From Pseudoalteromonas luteoviolacea (GTDB taxonomy: Bacteria > Pseudomonadota > Gammaproteobacteria > Enterobacterales > Alteromonadaceae): DNA of 64,000 bases. The notes beneath the pieces are model-generated. The model was not told where the DNA came from. It saw nothing but the letters and a program-made list of their open reading frames with translations, and did not search any database. Of the stretch, positions 26,796 through 35,330 are shown piece by piece; position 1 is the first letter of the stretch, and every line of letters starts with the position of its first letter. The translations under genes were made by a program, and so were the position numbers. Where the stretch lies: positions 475,258 through 539,257 of the forward strand of contig NZ_JAGJEH010000004.1 of the NCBI RefSeq assembly GCF_018100925.1. Reading direction: 5' to 3'.

Positions 26796-27404
26796 TCAAA
26801 TCCCACTGACTAAGGTTGATAGTTCTGGTGTTGCAAATTGATTGTCGAATTGCTCTGACCGCATGTACCAAGCAAGTGGAAATTTCTCGGTAATACGAAA
26901 GATTTTTCTACCTTGTGAATACACTAAGTAAGTGCGGTACAACACAAGATCTTTGGGCTCTATGGCAAAATGTTGAGACAGCTCATTTGCATATTCAAAG
27001 CCCCAAGCGAGCAATGTTTTATATGTTTCTATTTGAAATTTTTCCCATGCTTTGCCAATGGGAATACGTGTTTCAGTTAATGCACGAGAAAAGTTCACAT
27101 TCATATTGCCGTGGTACACTAAAGAGTCTGCATACAAATAAGGCAACCCAGTTTGGTCACCATTAAGCGTGATCACTCGCCGCTGGCAATGCATCTCTTC
27201 TTCGTGTCGCGCTACTCCAACTTCTGCCTCTAGCAATTTGTCGACGACAATTTTTTCCCCGACAATGCTTTCTAGCAGCTGGGTTACAGTCCCATCAGTG
27301 CCTAAAATAATTTTTTGTAGATAGCTGAGATTACTCAGGTTATATGCTTGTGTGTTTAAACTATCGTCTAAATTGCACAGGCTCTCATCTGACAATTGAA
27401 TCAT
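26796..27404 (-). CDS. bmp6: chorismate lyase Bmp6
   Basis: Bmp6 cleaves chorismate to pyruvate and 4-hydroxybenzoate, the substrate of the brominase Bmp5. The 202-residue protein resembles UbiC-type lyases: an acidic N-terminal helix, GTDGTVTQLLESIVGE, a beta-strand stretch QRRVITLNGDQTGLPYLYADS with the active-site arginine, and FRITEKFPLAWYM at the C-terminus. AGGAAAGGA precedes the ATG. It lies between bmp5 and bmp7. A second chorismate lyase (ubiC) for ubiquinone synthesis would be expected elsewhere. Confidence 0.93.
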   Translation of the reverse strand: MIQLSDESLCNLDDSLNTQAYNLSNLSYLQKIILGTDGTVTQLLESIVGEKIVVDKLLEAEVGVARHEEEMHCQRRVITLNGDQTGLPYLYADSLVYHGNMNVNFSRALTETRIPIGKAWEKFQIETYKTLLAWGFEYANELSQHFAIEPKDLVLYRTYLVYSQGRKIFRITEKFPLAWYMRSEQFDNQFATPELSTLVSGI

Positions 27405-27422
27405 GTCCTTTCCTCGTACTAT

Positions 27423-28970
27423 TTACTTGCTGATCTCGCGTAACCCGTCTAAACGCAAACGAGACAATAACTTCTGTGCAGCCAGTGCCACTTCAAAATG
27501 AAGAATCCGCGGCCACGAACTTATGTTTGGAAAGCTAAGCAAAAACTCTCTTGCCGTGTGAGTCATGTTATTTGGCCCATCAAGACGGTACTGGGCTGCA
27601 AATTGCGGGTTGTGTAACAACTTTACCCGTAGCAAAGGGTCTTTAAATAAGCTAGGAATTTGAGGCATACAACCAACCAGCTTCGCCACTGAATCCATGT
27701 AATGACAATAGTTCACAAGAGAAGCGACATGTGGTGTGATTTTGTACTCAGTTTGCCAATGTTTCGTATCGTGTTTAATCACATCATGCATTTCTGATAA
27801 TGTTGGTAACTGCGCCTCGCCACTTGCGAGCTTGGACAAATAACGGCACTGCATCTCTGCTATCACGGGAATACCACCTTGTTGCGGCCTTACAAAGCCA
27901 ATAAATGACAGTGAGTGTCCCATTTCAGGTATAAACATTTGTTTATAGAGATCACGCATGTTGGCGATACTGACATCCAAAAACGGGAAGCTCAGCTGGT
28001 AACCCGTACAAAAGACAACCGCATCAACCTCTTCACGCGTCCCGTCTTTAAATACCACTGCGTTTTTCTCAAACCGTTCTATGCCACCGATGTTTGGCGT
28101 AACCTTACCATCGGCAATTGGGCGAAATAATCGTTCATTTTTAGTCACAGCTTGATGATGAGATGGACCGGACTTTTTCAACCACTCTCCGCGAATACGC
28201 ACATGATCATTGCGGCTAGTCACATATTTATTGAAAATGCCTTTGGTGATCCCACCGTGATATCTGTGCGGTAATTTATTTACGATTCGCGATGTGAGCC
28301 ATGATGTATCTATGGTGAAGTACGGATCTTCTTGGAAAGCCATATATCGAGGCGCCACTGCTGGGTACCGACGCAGCGATAAAATACACTTTCTCGCCAC
28401 CTGCGAAATTTCTGAGGTGATGTCCGCCGAACTTTCGCCTAAGCCAACACATAATACTCGCTTGCCAGCATAGTTATGTTTGTCGCGGTAATCATTCGAG
28501 TGCTCAATGTTTCCTTGATACATATCCAAACCAGGTAAGTCTGGTAACTTAGGCTTTTGGAAATGACCTGAGCAAACTGCAACCATATCAAACTCTTTTG
28601 TTTGCTCGGTATCCGCACTTTTGTAGGTAACAAGCCACTTGTCACCTTGCTTTTGAACACAGCACACTTCATGGTCATAATGAATATGCTTAGCTATATC
28701 AAAACGTTCAATATATTCGCCCAAATAGTTGATATACTCTTTTTTTGACCAAAATTTCAACTTTTGATGGTTGGGCACATAGTCTGAGTAAGCCATAAAA
28801 TAGTTTGAAATAGTCAGATGTAGGTCGTCATAGATTTTTTTATCTGCGAACACTCCCCCAAAACTTTCTGCTTTTTCAAAACAAGTTACTTGATGGCCGC
28901 CATCTGTTAGCTGTTTGACGGCGGCAATACCAGATAAACCAGCACCTATCACTGCTATGGTCTTGTTCAT
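27423..28970 (-). CDS. bmp5: flavin-dependent phenol brominase Bmp5
   Basis: In this family Bmp5 is a single-component flavoenzyme that decarboxylates and brominates 4-hydroxybenzoate to 2,4-dibromophenol using NADPH, O2 and bromide. The 515-residue protein resembles flavin monooxygenases: FAD motif GAGLSG at residues 9-14, VCSGHFQKPKLPDLPG, and NADPH motif GLGESSADI from residue 176. It lacks the WxWxIP motif of tryptophan-type halogenases. ATG 28970 was chosen because GGAGAG precedes it; a 26-residue hydrophobic upstream extension would not fit the family. A 111-base gap with a palindrome separates it from bmp4. Confidence 0.95.
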   Translation of the reverse strand: MNKTIAVIGAGLSGIAAVKQLTDGGHQVTCFEKAESFGGVFADKKIYDDLHLTISNYFMAYSDYVPNHQKLKFWSKKEYINYLGEYIERFDIAKHIHYDHEVCCVQKQGDKWLVTYKSADTEQTKEFDMVAVCSGHFQKPKLPDLPGLDMYQGNIEHSNDYRDKHNYAGKRVLCVGLGESSADITSEISQVARKCILSLRRYPAVAPRYMAFQEDPYFTIDTSWLTSRIVNKLPHRYHGGITKGIFNKYVTSRNDHVRIRGEWLKKSGPSHHQAVTKNERLFRPIADGKVTPNIGGIERFEKNAVVFKDGTREEVDAVVFCTGYQLSFPFLDVSIANMRDLYKQMFIPEMGHSLSFIGFVRPQQGGIPVIAEMQCRYLSKLASGEAQLPTLSEMHDVIKHDTKHWQTEYKITPHVASLVNYCHYMDSVAKLVGCMPQIPSLFKDPLLRVKLLHNPQFAAQYRLDGPNNMTHTAREFLLSFPNISSWPRILHFEVALAAQKLLSRLRLDGLREISK

Positions 28971-29061
28971 AATTCTCTCCGTGTATAGCAAGGAACTGCA
29001 CAGCACTGCCATAACGGCTCCACATAAAGCCATATGATATTTGTACAATTCCGAGGTTAAT

Positions 29062-29078
29062 GTTTACTTTGTGTAAAC
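29062..29078. promoter_or_regulatory. inverted repeat in the bmp4-bmp5 gap
   Basis: GTTTAC-TTTGT-GTAAAC has 6-bp arms and lies just after the bmp4 stop and 92-108 bases before bmp5. The 111-base gap is the widest in the operon. It may be an internal operator or a weak processing hairpin; no T tract follows. Confidence 0.4.
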
Positions 29079-29081
29079 TGG

Positions 29082-30638
29082 TTACGCACCACTTTGCACA
29101 GTCTTACTCCCGTGCCGTGGACGTGTTTCTGATAAGCTTCGACGCGATAATTTGCCGTTACGATTGCGCGGTAATGCATCCCAATAAACAACATGTTCTG
29201 GCAGCATGTATTTTGGCAATCGTTTGGCACAATGCATTTTTAACGTCAGTAATGACGGGGGCTGGGACCCACATGCGATGTGCGCGATAAGGTTTTTCTT
29301 TTCATCCAGTTCTACCAAACACTCCTTTACTTCAGGATGTTGATACAGGGCTCGTTCAACTTCACCTAAGTGCACTCGGTAGCCTTTCACCTTAACCATA
29401 TGGTCTTGACGACCAACATACATCAGCTCTCCAAGTTCATTGATATAACCAATATCACCCGTGTTGTAAGCTGCTTGCTGGCGTAATTCTTTACCCCAAT
29501 AGCCGTCAAAAACTGTTGGACCAACGACGGTGATAAACCCTCGTTCACCTATGTCAACGCCATTACCCTGTTGGTCACAAATAGCGATACGAGCGCCACT
29601 CGCGGCATAACCAATTGGTAATTCTTCAGGGACAATATCTGGCACTTTGAAGTAGCTGCATACATTGGTTTCAGTTGGGCCGTAGAAATTGAACAGATCA
29701 CTTAGCGGAAAGTGTTCTCTCAATAAAGTGAGCGACTTAGTGTCAAATGCTTCACCCGCAAAAATAATGGTATGAAGCTGCTTGCATTTTTTCCCAAATA
29801 GAGGGTCTGCATTCATCATCATGGTTAATGCGGTTGGCACTGAATACCAGATAGTAATTTCTCGCTCAGCGATAAAATTAACCAGCTTTTTCGGCACATA
29901 GCTGTCCAGCTCAGAAACAAGGTGCACACTTGCTCCCGTCGCCAGCGCCACGTAAATATCCAGTACAGATAAATCAAAATGCCATGGCGCATGATTTGAA
30001 AACCTGTCAGACGCAATGGGTTTGATCTTATCGATCACCCATTGAACAAATGCCAAAGCATTGGCGTGACTAATGCGAACCCCTTTTGGTACTCCCGTTG
30101 AGCCAGAGGTGTACAACATGTAGGCTAAATCGTGAGAGCGAACATCAGAGTCGCCTTTAAACCTCGAAGGCTGACAAGCTTCTATATCATGCCAAGTACA
30201 AACTGAGTTCAGGTCACTGGCTTGTGTTGCCGCTGCACTAAGCTCCCCTTCGCCATCAAGTACGACAAATAGGCAATCATCGGCACGTTTATCGCGATAT
30301 TGCGCCAATTTTGCCTGCGTCGTAAACATTGCCTTCATTGTGCAGTCGGTACGAATAATATCGACACGGGCCATGGGGTTCATGGGATCAATGGGCACAT
30401 AAACACCACCCATCTTGCTCACTGCCAACATCGCTGCCAAAGCGCGACAAGATTTATCTGCCCAGATACCAACCCTATCACCCGCTTTTACGCCTTTGCT
30501 TTGCAAGAGTACGGCTATTTGCGTCACCGTAAGAGACAAATCACCATAACTATATGACTCATAATTATCGGCAACCGCCAGTGCGTTATCACCTCCTTTA
30601 CAGAGGCCCTTGTGTAAAACATCACTGAGTATTTTCAT
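29082..30638 (-). CDS. bmp4: proline adenylation enzyme Bmp4
   Basis: Bmp4 activates L-proline with ATP and loads it on the carrier domain of Bmp1. The 518-residue protein is a stand-alone adenylation enzyme: YTSGSTGVPKG at 176-186 (A3), FYGPTETN (A5), YNTGDIGYI (A7), GRQDHMVKVKGYRVHLGEVE (A8) and NRNGKLSRRSL with the catalytic lysine (A10). It overlaps the bmp3 stop by four bases (ATGA). It is related to PltF/RedM-type prolyl-AMP ligases of pyrrole pathways. Confidence 0.95.
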   Translation of the reverse strand: MKILSDVLHKGLCKGGDNALAVADNYESYSYGDLSLTVTQIAVLLQSKGVKAGDRVGIWADKSCRALAAMLAVSKMGGVYVPIDPMNPMARVDIIRTDCTMKAMFTTQAKLAQYRDKRADDCLFVVLDGEGELSAAATQASDLNSVCTWHDIEACQPSRFKGDSDVRSHDLAYMLYTSGSTGVPKGVRISHANALAFVQWVIDKIKPIASDRFSNHAPWHFDLSVLDIYVALATGASVHLVSELDSYVPKKLVNFIAEREITIWYSVPTALTMMMNADPLFGKKCKQLHTIIFAGEAFDTKSLTLLREHFPLSDLFNFYGPTETNVCSYFKVPDIVPEELPIGYAASGARIAICDQQGNGVDIGERGFITVVGPTVFDGYWGKELRQQAAYNTGDIGYINELGELMYVGRQDHMVKVKGYRVHLGEVERALYQHPEVKECLVELDEKKNLIAHIACGSQPPSLLTLKMHCAKRLPKYMLPEHVVYWDALPRNRNGKLSRRSLSETRPRHGSKTVQSGA

Positions 30639-31777
30639 AGCAAGCCCAACCGATTACAGATAAGTTCTCGTTGAATGTCCGAGGTTCCAGAAAACAGCAC
30701 TGACCCCAATGCGTCGCGAATACTCGAGTCCACGCCGCTTTCTTGCAGATAGCCTAGGGCACCATGCACGCGGATCGAGTCAATCCCGGACTGCACGAAA
30801 GCTTCACTGATCGCAAGCTTGCTTGACGCAACGGCTTTGGTGTTGTCAACATTTTGCGACTTTTGCCAAGCAGCAAAATAAAGCAGCAAACGGGCACTTT
30901 GTAGACGTACTTCCATATCGGCAATGCGATGAGATACTGCTTGAAATTTACTGATGGTTTTATCACCTTGCTTGCGCGTATTTGCATAGTCGATACAGCG
31001 CTCTAAATCGCGCTGCATCACACCAATAAATAACGCAAATAAGCAGCAGCGCTCCCAATCCATTGACGCGGCAAAAATTCTCGCACCTTGTCCCTCACTG
31101 CCAAGTACATAATCTTTGTGCACTTTAACTTCATCGAAGAAAACTTGATTAAGTTGCGCTGAATTTAAGCCCAGTTTTTTATAGCTATTACCAACTTCAA
31201 TGCCTGGTAAATCCGCTGGCACCACAAAAGCAGTTTGGCCAAGATAACCAAATTTCGCATTCGTAGTGGCATACAGTACAAAGTAGTCAGCCACACCGCC
31301 GTTTGTCACATACGACTTCGCGCCTTGAATAATGTAATAATCACCCTCGCGCCATGCCTTAGTCGTTAACTTTGCAATGTCAGAACCTGCTTCTGCTTCA
31401 GAAATCGCATTGGCAGCAATCTTTTCTCCGCTTGCCAGTAAAGGCAGCAACTGTTGTTTCAATTGTTCACTGCCATGCTCATAAATCGGCATCGCACAGG
31501 CAAACGTGTGTGCTGCACCCGCAAATAAAATTCCTGTATCTGCGCAGCCTTGACCCAAGCCTTCTAAGACTTTGACCGTTGTCAAAATGTCAAAGCCGCT
31601 CCCAGATGGTGAATACTTGCTGTCAATTGGCAGTCCAAAGTAGCCAAATTCGCCAAGTGCACGCCACGCTTCCATTGGAAACTCCCCCTGCGGCAACTTG
31701 GAAAAATCTAAGTCCTTTGCAAAGCTCAGTGCGTGCTCAAACAACTCGAGCTGATCCTCATTCCACTCAAAGTTCAT
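30635..31777 (-). CDS. bmp3: prolyl-S-carrier protein dehydrogenase Bmp3
   Basis: Bmp3 oxidises the prolyl thioester on Bmp1 to pyrrolyl-2-carboxyl thioester with FAD, as PltE and RedW do. The 380-residue product is an acyl-CoA-dehydrogenase-fold flavoenzyme: ANAISEAEAGSDIAKL and YIIQGAKSYVTNG form the flavin-binding middle domain, and RVHGALGYLQESGVDSSIRDAL lies in the C-terminal helical domain. ATG 31777 follows GGAAGGA; a TTG two codons earlier is less likely. It forms an overlap with bmp4 and follows bmp2 by 41 bases. Confidence 0.95.
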   Translation of the reverse strand: MNFEWNEDQLELFEHALSFAKDLDFSKLPQGEFPMEAWRALGEFGYFGLPIDSKYSPSGSGFDILTTVKVLEGLGQGCADTGILFAGAAHTFACAMPIYEHGSEQLKQQLLPLLASGEKIAANAISEAEAGSDIAKLTTKAWREGDYYIIQGAKSYVTNGGVADYFVLYATTNAKFGYLGQTAFVVPADLPGIEVGNSYKKLGLNSAQLNQVFFDEVKVHKDYVLGSEGQGARIFAASMDWERCCLFALFIGVMQRDLERCIDYANTRKQGDKTISKFQAVSHRIADMEVRLQSARLLLYFAAWQKSQNVDNTKAVASSKLAISEAFVQSGIDSIRVHGALGYLQESGVDSSIRDALGSVLFSGTSDIQRELICNRLGLL

Positions 31778-31818
31778 AATCAATCCTTCCCTTAGAAGGA
31801 AAAGCGCAGTGCTTTTCC

Positions 31819-33039
31819 TTACCCTACCATTTGCTTGCGATCGTACTCTTCAATGGCATTTCTGAAGATTGTTGGTGCTTTCCAGCCCTCACAATCAAAA
31901 CAGCAGCCACCCAGCAGTCGAATTACTTCGTCTCGTAGATCAGGGTTTTGCATCTGATAGCCAAAGAAAATTGGGTAGATCCAGAAGTAGCGGATCAAAT
32001 CTGCTGCAATTTGTTGCCCGCCGTTACTCCAATCTCGATATGCATAAAATGGAGTTTTCCAATCATTTCCATCAATGGCCTGCTTGATAGCATCCGCAGC
32101 ACGGATCCCCTCTTTCATGGCAAAAGACACACCATAAGAGAAGATTGGGTCCAAGAATCGGTGCGCATCACCAATACACAACCAGCCGTCACCAACAAAC
32201 GGTTCAATGCGATATGAGAAGTCAGCCATGGACTGAGAGTCACCGAGACGCTCAGCATTTTGGAAGCGACGTCGGATCTCTGGGCTAATATTTTCCATTC
32301 CCCATTCGATAGCATCATCTGGGTTTTTACATTCTTTGTAGTAGAGGTCTTTTGGGATCACTATTCCTAAGCTGTCAGTATCTGGTGATATAGGAATGAT
32401 CCATGACCAGTGGTATTGTTTCGAATACAAGATAGTGGTGTTTGTCGAAAACGGCGGCAAATCACGTTCCACTCCCTTATAGTGTGCAAATGAAGCTATT
32501 TGTTGCGAGAAAAACTCAATCTCACGCTTTCCTGCAACGCCTTTTCTCGATAAGAAGGTATTTTGTCCACTGGCATCCACCAATACTTTTGAACGCACTT
32601 GGTGCTCCATATCATCAGCTTTATATATCGCGCCAACGACTTTGCCCTCATGCTTGATCACGTCCTTAACTAAACCTTGTTGATACTCAACACCATGCTC
32701 TAAAGCCTTGCGCTTTAGCATGTTATCAAAGTCACTGCGCCTAACTTGCCAAGTGGGCGCCAAGATTGGGATGAAGAACTCATTTTTAGACAATGAGCCA
32801 ATAACGTTTACACCTGGTTTATCAGGAAAACCTGCCGCATCCATTTCTTCTGCCAGACCAAGGTCTCTGATGATCTGGCCTGCGTTCCCAGTCAGCGACT
32901 CGCCGATATGGAAGCGCGGAAATTCATCTTTTTCAATGCACAAAACTGACAGACCTTTTTTACGACACTCGATGCCGCAAAGACTTCCTGCTGGACCACT
33001 GCCAATAATAACTACATCGTAACTCTTAAATGCGCTCAT
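31819..33039 (-). CDS. bmp2: flavin-dependent pyrrole brominase Bmp2
   Basis: Bmp2 brominates the carrier-bound pyrrole using FADH2, O2 and bromide. The 406-residue protein has the FAD motif GSGPAG at 13-18 and the halogenase signature WSWIIP at 211-216. Positions 302, 306 and 345 are Tyr, Phe and Ala, the residues I recall as being linked to full tetrabromination in characterised Bmp2, with removal of the carboxylate anchor at the fourth bromination. It should therefore supply tetrabromopyrrole together with the Bmp1 thioesterase. Its ATG overlaps the bmp1 stop (ATGA). Confidence 0.96.
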   Translation of the reverse strand: MSAFKSYDVVIIGSGPAGSLCGIECRKKGLSVLCIEKDEFPRFHIGESLTGNAGQIIRDLGLAEEMDAAGFPDKPGVNVIGSLSKNEFFIPILAPTWQVRRSDFDNMLKRKALEHGVEYQQGLVKDVIKHEGKVVGAIYKADDMEHQVRSKVLVDASGQNTFLSRKGVAGKREIEFFSQQIASFAHYKGVERDLPPFSTNTTILYSKQYHWSWIIPISPDTDSLGIVIPKDLYYKECKNPDDAIEWGMENISPEIRRRFQNAERLGDSQSMADFSYRIEPFVGDGWLCIGDAHRFLDPIFSYGVSFAMKEGIRAADAIKQAIDGNDWKTPFYAYRDWSNGGQQIAADLIRYFWIYPIFFGYQMQNPDLRDEVIRLLGGCCFDCEGWKAPTIFRNAIEEYDRKQMVG

Positions 33040-34112
33040 ACCATGTCCACCTTAGTTAAGAAGTCTTCAACAACCCAGACAAACTCTTCTGGACGTTCAG
33101 ATGCCGAAAAGTGACCACATCGAGACAGCCGAGTGACGGTGGCATTTTCAAGTTTTTCGGCGGCTTTTTCGCTCCATTCTGGTGGAATAATTTGGTCGTG
33201 ATTTCCGGCAACAAACAAGGTCGGAACAGTCACATTGTCAAATGTCGTAGCCATCGACTTTTTAGCATATTCATCTAAAAAGGTGTGGTATGCAGGGCGA
33301 GACAACACATCATTTAATAAGTCTTCCAATGCTGGCGTCATTTTTGGCGGATGGTAATACGCTGCGGCCAAAAATTGCTCAGGGTTAGCAGACATTTTTT
33401 TCAAATCGCCCCACCAGCTCTCTACATCTTCAACCAAGCCAAACCCGGTGCAGACTAACGCTTTAACTTTGTCAGGGTGGCGCCTAGCAATTTCCGTTGC
33501 AATCATGCTACCGGCCGAGTTCGCAACCAGTACCCAGTCTTTTTCTTCAAGTGTTTCAAGGTATTGCAGAGTATATTCTACGTGGTCGACATATGATGGA
33601 GAGTCGTTTTCACTTTCGCTTAGGCCAAACCCAGCTAAATCAAGTGCAACAGCATTATGACGCCCCTGAACTGAGCGCAGTGTAGAAGACCAAGACGTCG
33701 ACGGGTTGCCTAGTGCGGGAAGCAAGATCCACAAAGGGCCGTCTCCTTTTACACGCAATGTATGCTGTTTAAAGCCACTGCCCGCTTGCACCAATTCACT
33801 TTTGATACCATAACTTTGCTGTAGTTTAACTAAGCGGTCTAGCTCAGAACTTGCTTCTTGTATCTGATTTTGCTCCTCTGTGCTTAATACTTTTATTAAG
33901 GCGCACAAGGTCTCAATATTTTCAAAGTGTACTGGCGTAATATCGTGCTCTGGGATCTTGGCACCATAACGCTGGTCAACATGAGCGAGCAGCCTGACCA
34001 TGGATAAAGAGTTTAAAATTCCAAGTTCCAATAATGGGGTATGTTGATCTAGATCGGGTGCTGCCCCTTCTAGTAAGTCTTGATTTATAAATTCAATAAG
34101 TTCTTCAATCAT
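33036..34112 (-). CDS. bmp1: carrier protein-thioesterase didomain Bmp1
   Basis: The first gene of the operon encodes 358 residues in two domains. Residues 1 to about 80 are an acyl/peptidyl carrier domain; LGILNSLSM places the phosphopantetheine serine at S35. After a linker, residues 110-358 form an alpha/beta-hydrolase thioesterase. The nucleophile appears to be S199 in VLVANSAGSM, where the usual GxSxG begins with Ala, with Asp in GNHDQIIP and His in CGHFSAS. It holds proline for Bmp3 and Bmp2 and releases brominated pyrrole. No phosphopantetheinyl transferase was seen in the window. Confidence 0.95.
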   Translation of the reverse strand: MIEELIEFINQDLLEGAAPDLDQHTPLLELGILNSLSMVRLLAHVDQRYGAKIPEHDITPVHFENIETLCALIKVLSTEEQNQIQEASSELDRLVKLQQSYGIKSELVQAGSGFKQHTLRVKGDGPLWILLPALGNPSTSWSSTLRSVQGRHNAVALDLAGFGLSESENDSPSYVDHVEYTLQYLETLEEKDWVLVANSAGSMIATEIARRHPDKVKALVCTGFGLVEDVESWWGDLKKMSANPEQFLAAAYYHPPKMTPALEDLLNDVLSRPAYHTFLDEYAKKSMATTFDNVTVPTLFVAGNHDQIIPPEWSEKAAEKLENATVTRLSRCGHFSASERPEEFVWVVEDFLTKVDMV

Positions 34113-34135
34113 CCTAGTTTCCTATCTAGTCTGGC

Positions 34136-34164
34136 AATATTGTTAACCCTCAAAAAACATTCAA
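34136..34164 (-). promoter_or_regulatory. predicted promoter of the bmp1-7 operon
   Basis: On the minus strand a -35-like TTGAAT (34159-34164) and a -10-like AATATT (34136-34141) are separated by 17 bases, 24 bases before the bmp1 start. The -35 overlaps the end of the 19-bp palindrome. Prediction only. Confidence 0.45.
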
Positions 34165-34181
34165 AACCAAAATTTGGTTTT
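34163..34181. promoter_or_regulatory. 19-bp palindrome upstream of bmp1 (operator candidate)
   Basis: AAAACCAAA-A-TTTGGTTTT is perfect, with 9-bp arms around a single base. It lies 51-69 bases upstream of bmp1 and touches the predicted -35 box, which is a typical place for an operator. Confidence 0.6.
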
Positions 34182-34305
34182 ACGTATCATCAGGCAGGTT
34201 TTCTTTTGGCACTCAACTCAAGCAGCCTTGACTGTGTGCTTATGCTTAATTCGTTCGCCTATAAAAACTCTATCGCCATCTAGTTTTTTTCAACATAGCC
34301 CCTGT

Positions 34306-34334
34306 GGACTATCCCGTTGGTCCGAACGGACTAT
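34306..34334 (+). promoter_or_regulatory. GGACTAT direct repeats upstream of bmp8
   Basis: GGACTAT occurs at 34306-34312 and 34328-34334, start-to-start distance 22 bases (about two helical turns). The second copy overlaps the palindrome GTCCG-AA-CGGAC (34320-34331). The position, 64-92 bases upstream of bmp8, suits an activator site. Not matched to a known regulator. Confidence 0.45.
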
Positions 34335-34397
34335 AGGCAGCTATGAGTAAAAAACTTACTTTGTTGGCACGATCACTAAGTTAGGAAACAAGGGTAT

Positions 34398-34988
34398 ATG
34401 AAACAGGGTAATAACCATTTGGTGACTCCAGTAGAAAGAGCTGCGACACCACATTTGGAACCAATCTATCAAGCCATTGAAAACAACCTTGGGTTTATCC
34501 CAAATGGCATTCTCACCATGGCTAAAAATCCAATGCTTGCACAAGCATTTGGACAACTATTCGGCTGTTTGAGCAGATTCGAGCACATTAGCAACGAGCT
34601 TAAGTGGGCAATCGCGACCATCAGTAGTAATGCTGCGGGATGCCAATATTGTCAGGGCCACTTTTCTCACATAGCCAGCCGTGTCAACGTCAATAGGGCT
34701 AAGGTCTTGGCGGCATTTGAATTTGAAACAAACGTCCTATTTGACGAAGCGGAACGAGCTGCACTGCGCTTTGCTTTTGCATGCAGTACTTCACCTGCAC
34801 ACCTTGAGAAATCACACTACGAAGCATTGGGTAAACATTACTCAGAAGAAGCTGTGATTGAAATTGCGGCTGTGATTGCTATTTGTGGCTTCCTTAATCG
34901 CTGGAACACCGCTATGGATAGCCAACTTGAAGCTGACCCAGCAGCCATTCTCGACGAAATAAATCAGATCACTAAATTTACCGTATAA
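34398..34988 (+). CDS. bmp8: tetrabromopyrrole debrominase Bmp8
   Basis: Bmp8 is a carboxymuconolactone decarboxylase/AhpD-fold protein that reductively removes one bromine from tetrabromopyrrole so that Bmp7 can couple the tribromopyrrole. The 196-residue protein carries C82 and C85 in AGCQYCQGHFSH, with H88 next to them; C82 matches the catalytic cysteine I recall from published work, which compared its mechanism to thyroid deiodinase. It starts a plus-strand operon with bmp9 and bmp10. Its co-presence with complete bmp1-7 indicates pentabromopseudilin production. Confidence 0.94.
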   Translation: MKQGNNHLVTPVERAATPHLEPIYQAIENNLGFIPNGILTMAKNPMLAQAFGQLFGCLSRFEHISNELKWAIATISSNAAGCQYCQGHFSHIASRVNVNRAKVLAAFEFETNVLFDEAERAALRFAFACSTSPAHLEKSHYEALGKHYSEEAVIEIAAVIAICGFLNRWNTAMDSQLEADPAAILDEINQITKFTV

Positions 34989-34998
34989 GGACAACAAT

Positions 34999-35319
34999 AT
35001 GCCTGAGATTACATTCATAGATTTTGCAGGAAACGAAACCAAGGTAGATGTACCAAATGGCACATCATTGATGCAAGCTGCCATGGAAAATATGGTCGAG
35101 GGCATTGAAGCTGAATGTGGAGGTTCTGGCAGCTGTGCCACCTGTCATTGCTACTTGACGACTGATTGGCAAGGAAAAATTGCCGGACCTAACAGTAATG
35201 AAAGCGATATGTTGGAATTGGTTTCCGATCCAAAGGACCTAAGTAGGTTGAGCTGCCAAGTTACGGTGTCAGATGAACATCATGGCTTGCAAGTTCACTT
35301 ACCACAATCGCAATACTAA
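34999..35319 (+). CDS. bmp9: 2Fe-2S ferredoxin Bmp9
   Basis: The 106-residue adrenodoxin-type ferredoxin has the cluster ligands in AECGGSGSCATCHCYL and the fourth cysteine in LSRLSCQVTV. It should pass electrons from Bmp10 to the P450 Bmp7. It is spaced 10 bases from bmp8 and 11 from bmp10, so the three are one transcript. Confidence 0.95.
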   Translation: MPEITFIDFAGNETKVDVPNGTSLMQAAMENMVEGIEAECGGSGSCATCHCYLTTDWQGKIAGPNSNESDMLELVSDPKDLSRLSCQVTVSDEHHGLQVHLPQSQY

Positions 35320-35330
35320 AGGAGCTAAAG

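Noticed and set aside
29060..29290. A 76-codon plus-strand frame starting in the bmp4-bmp5 gap
   Set aside because: Mostly antisense to bmp4, which is intact with all adenylation motifs.
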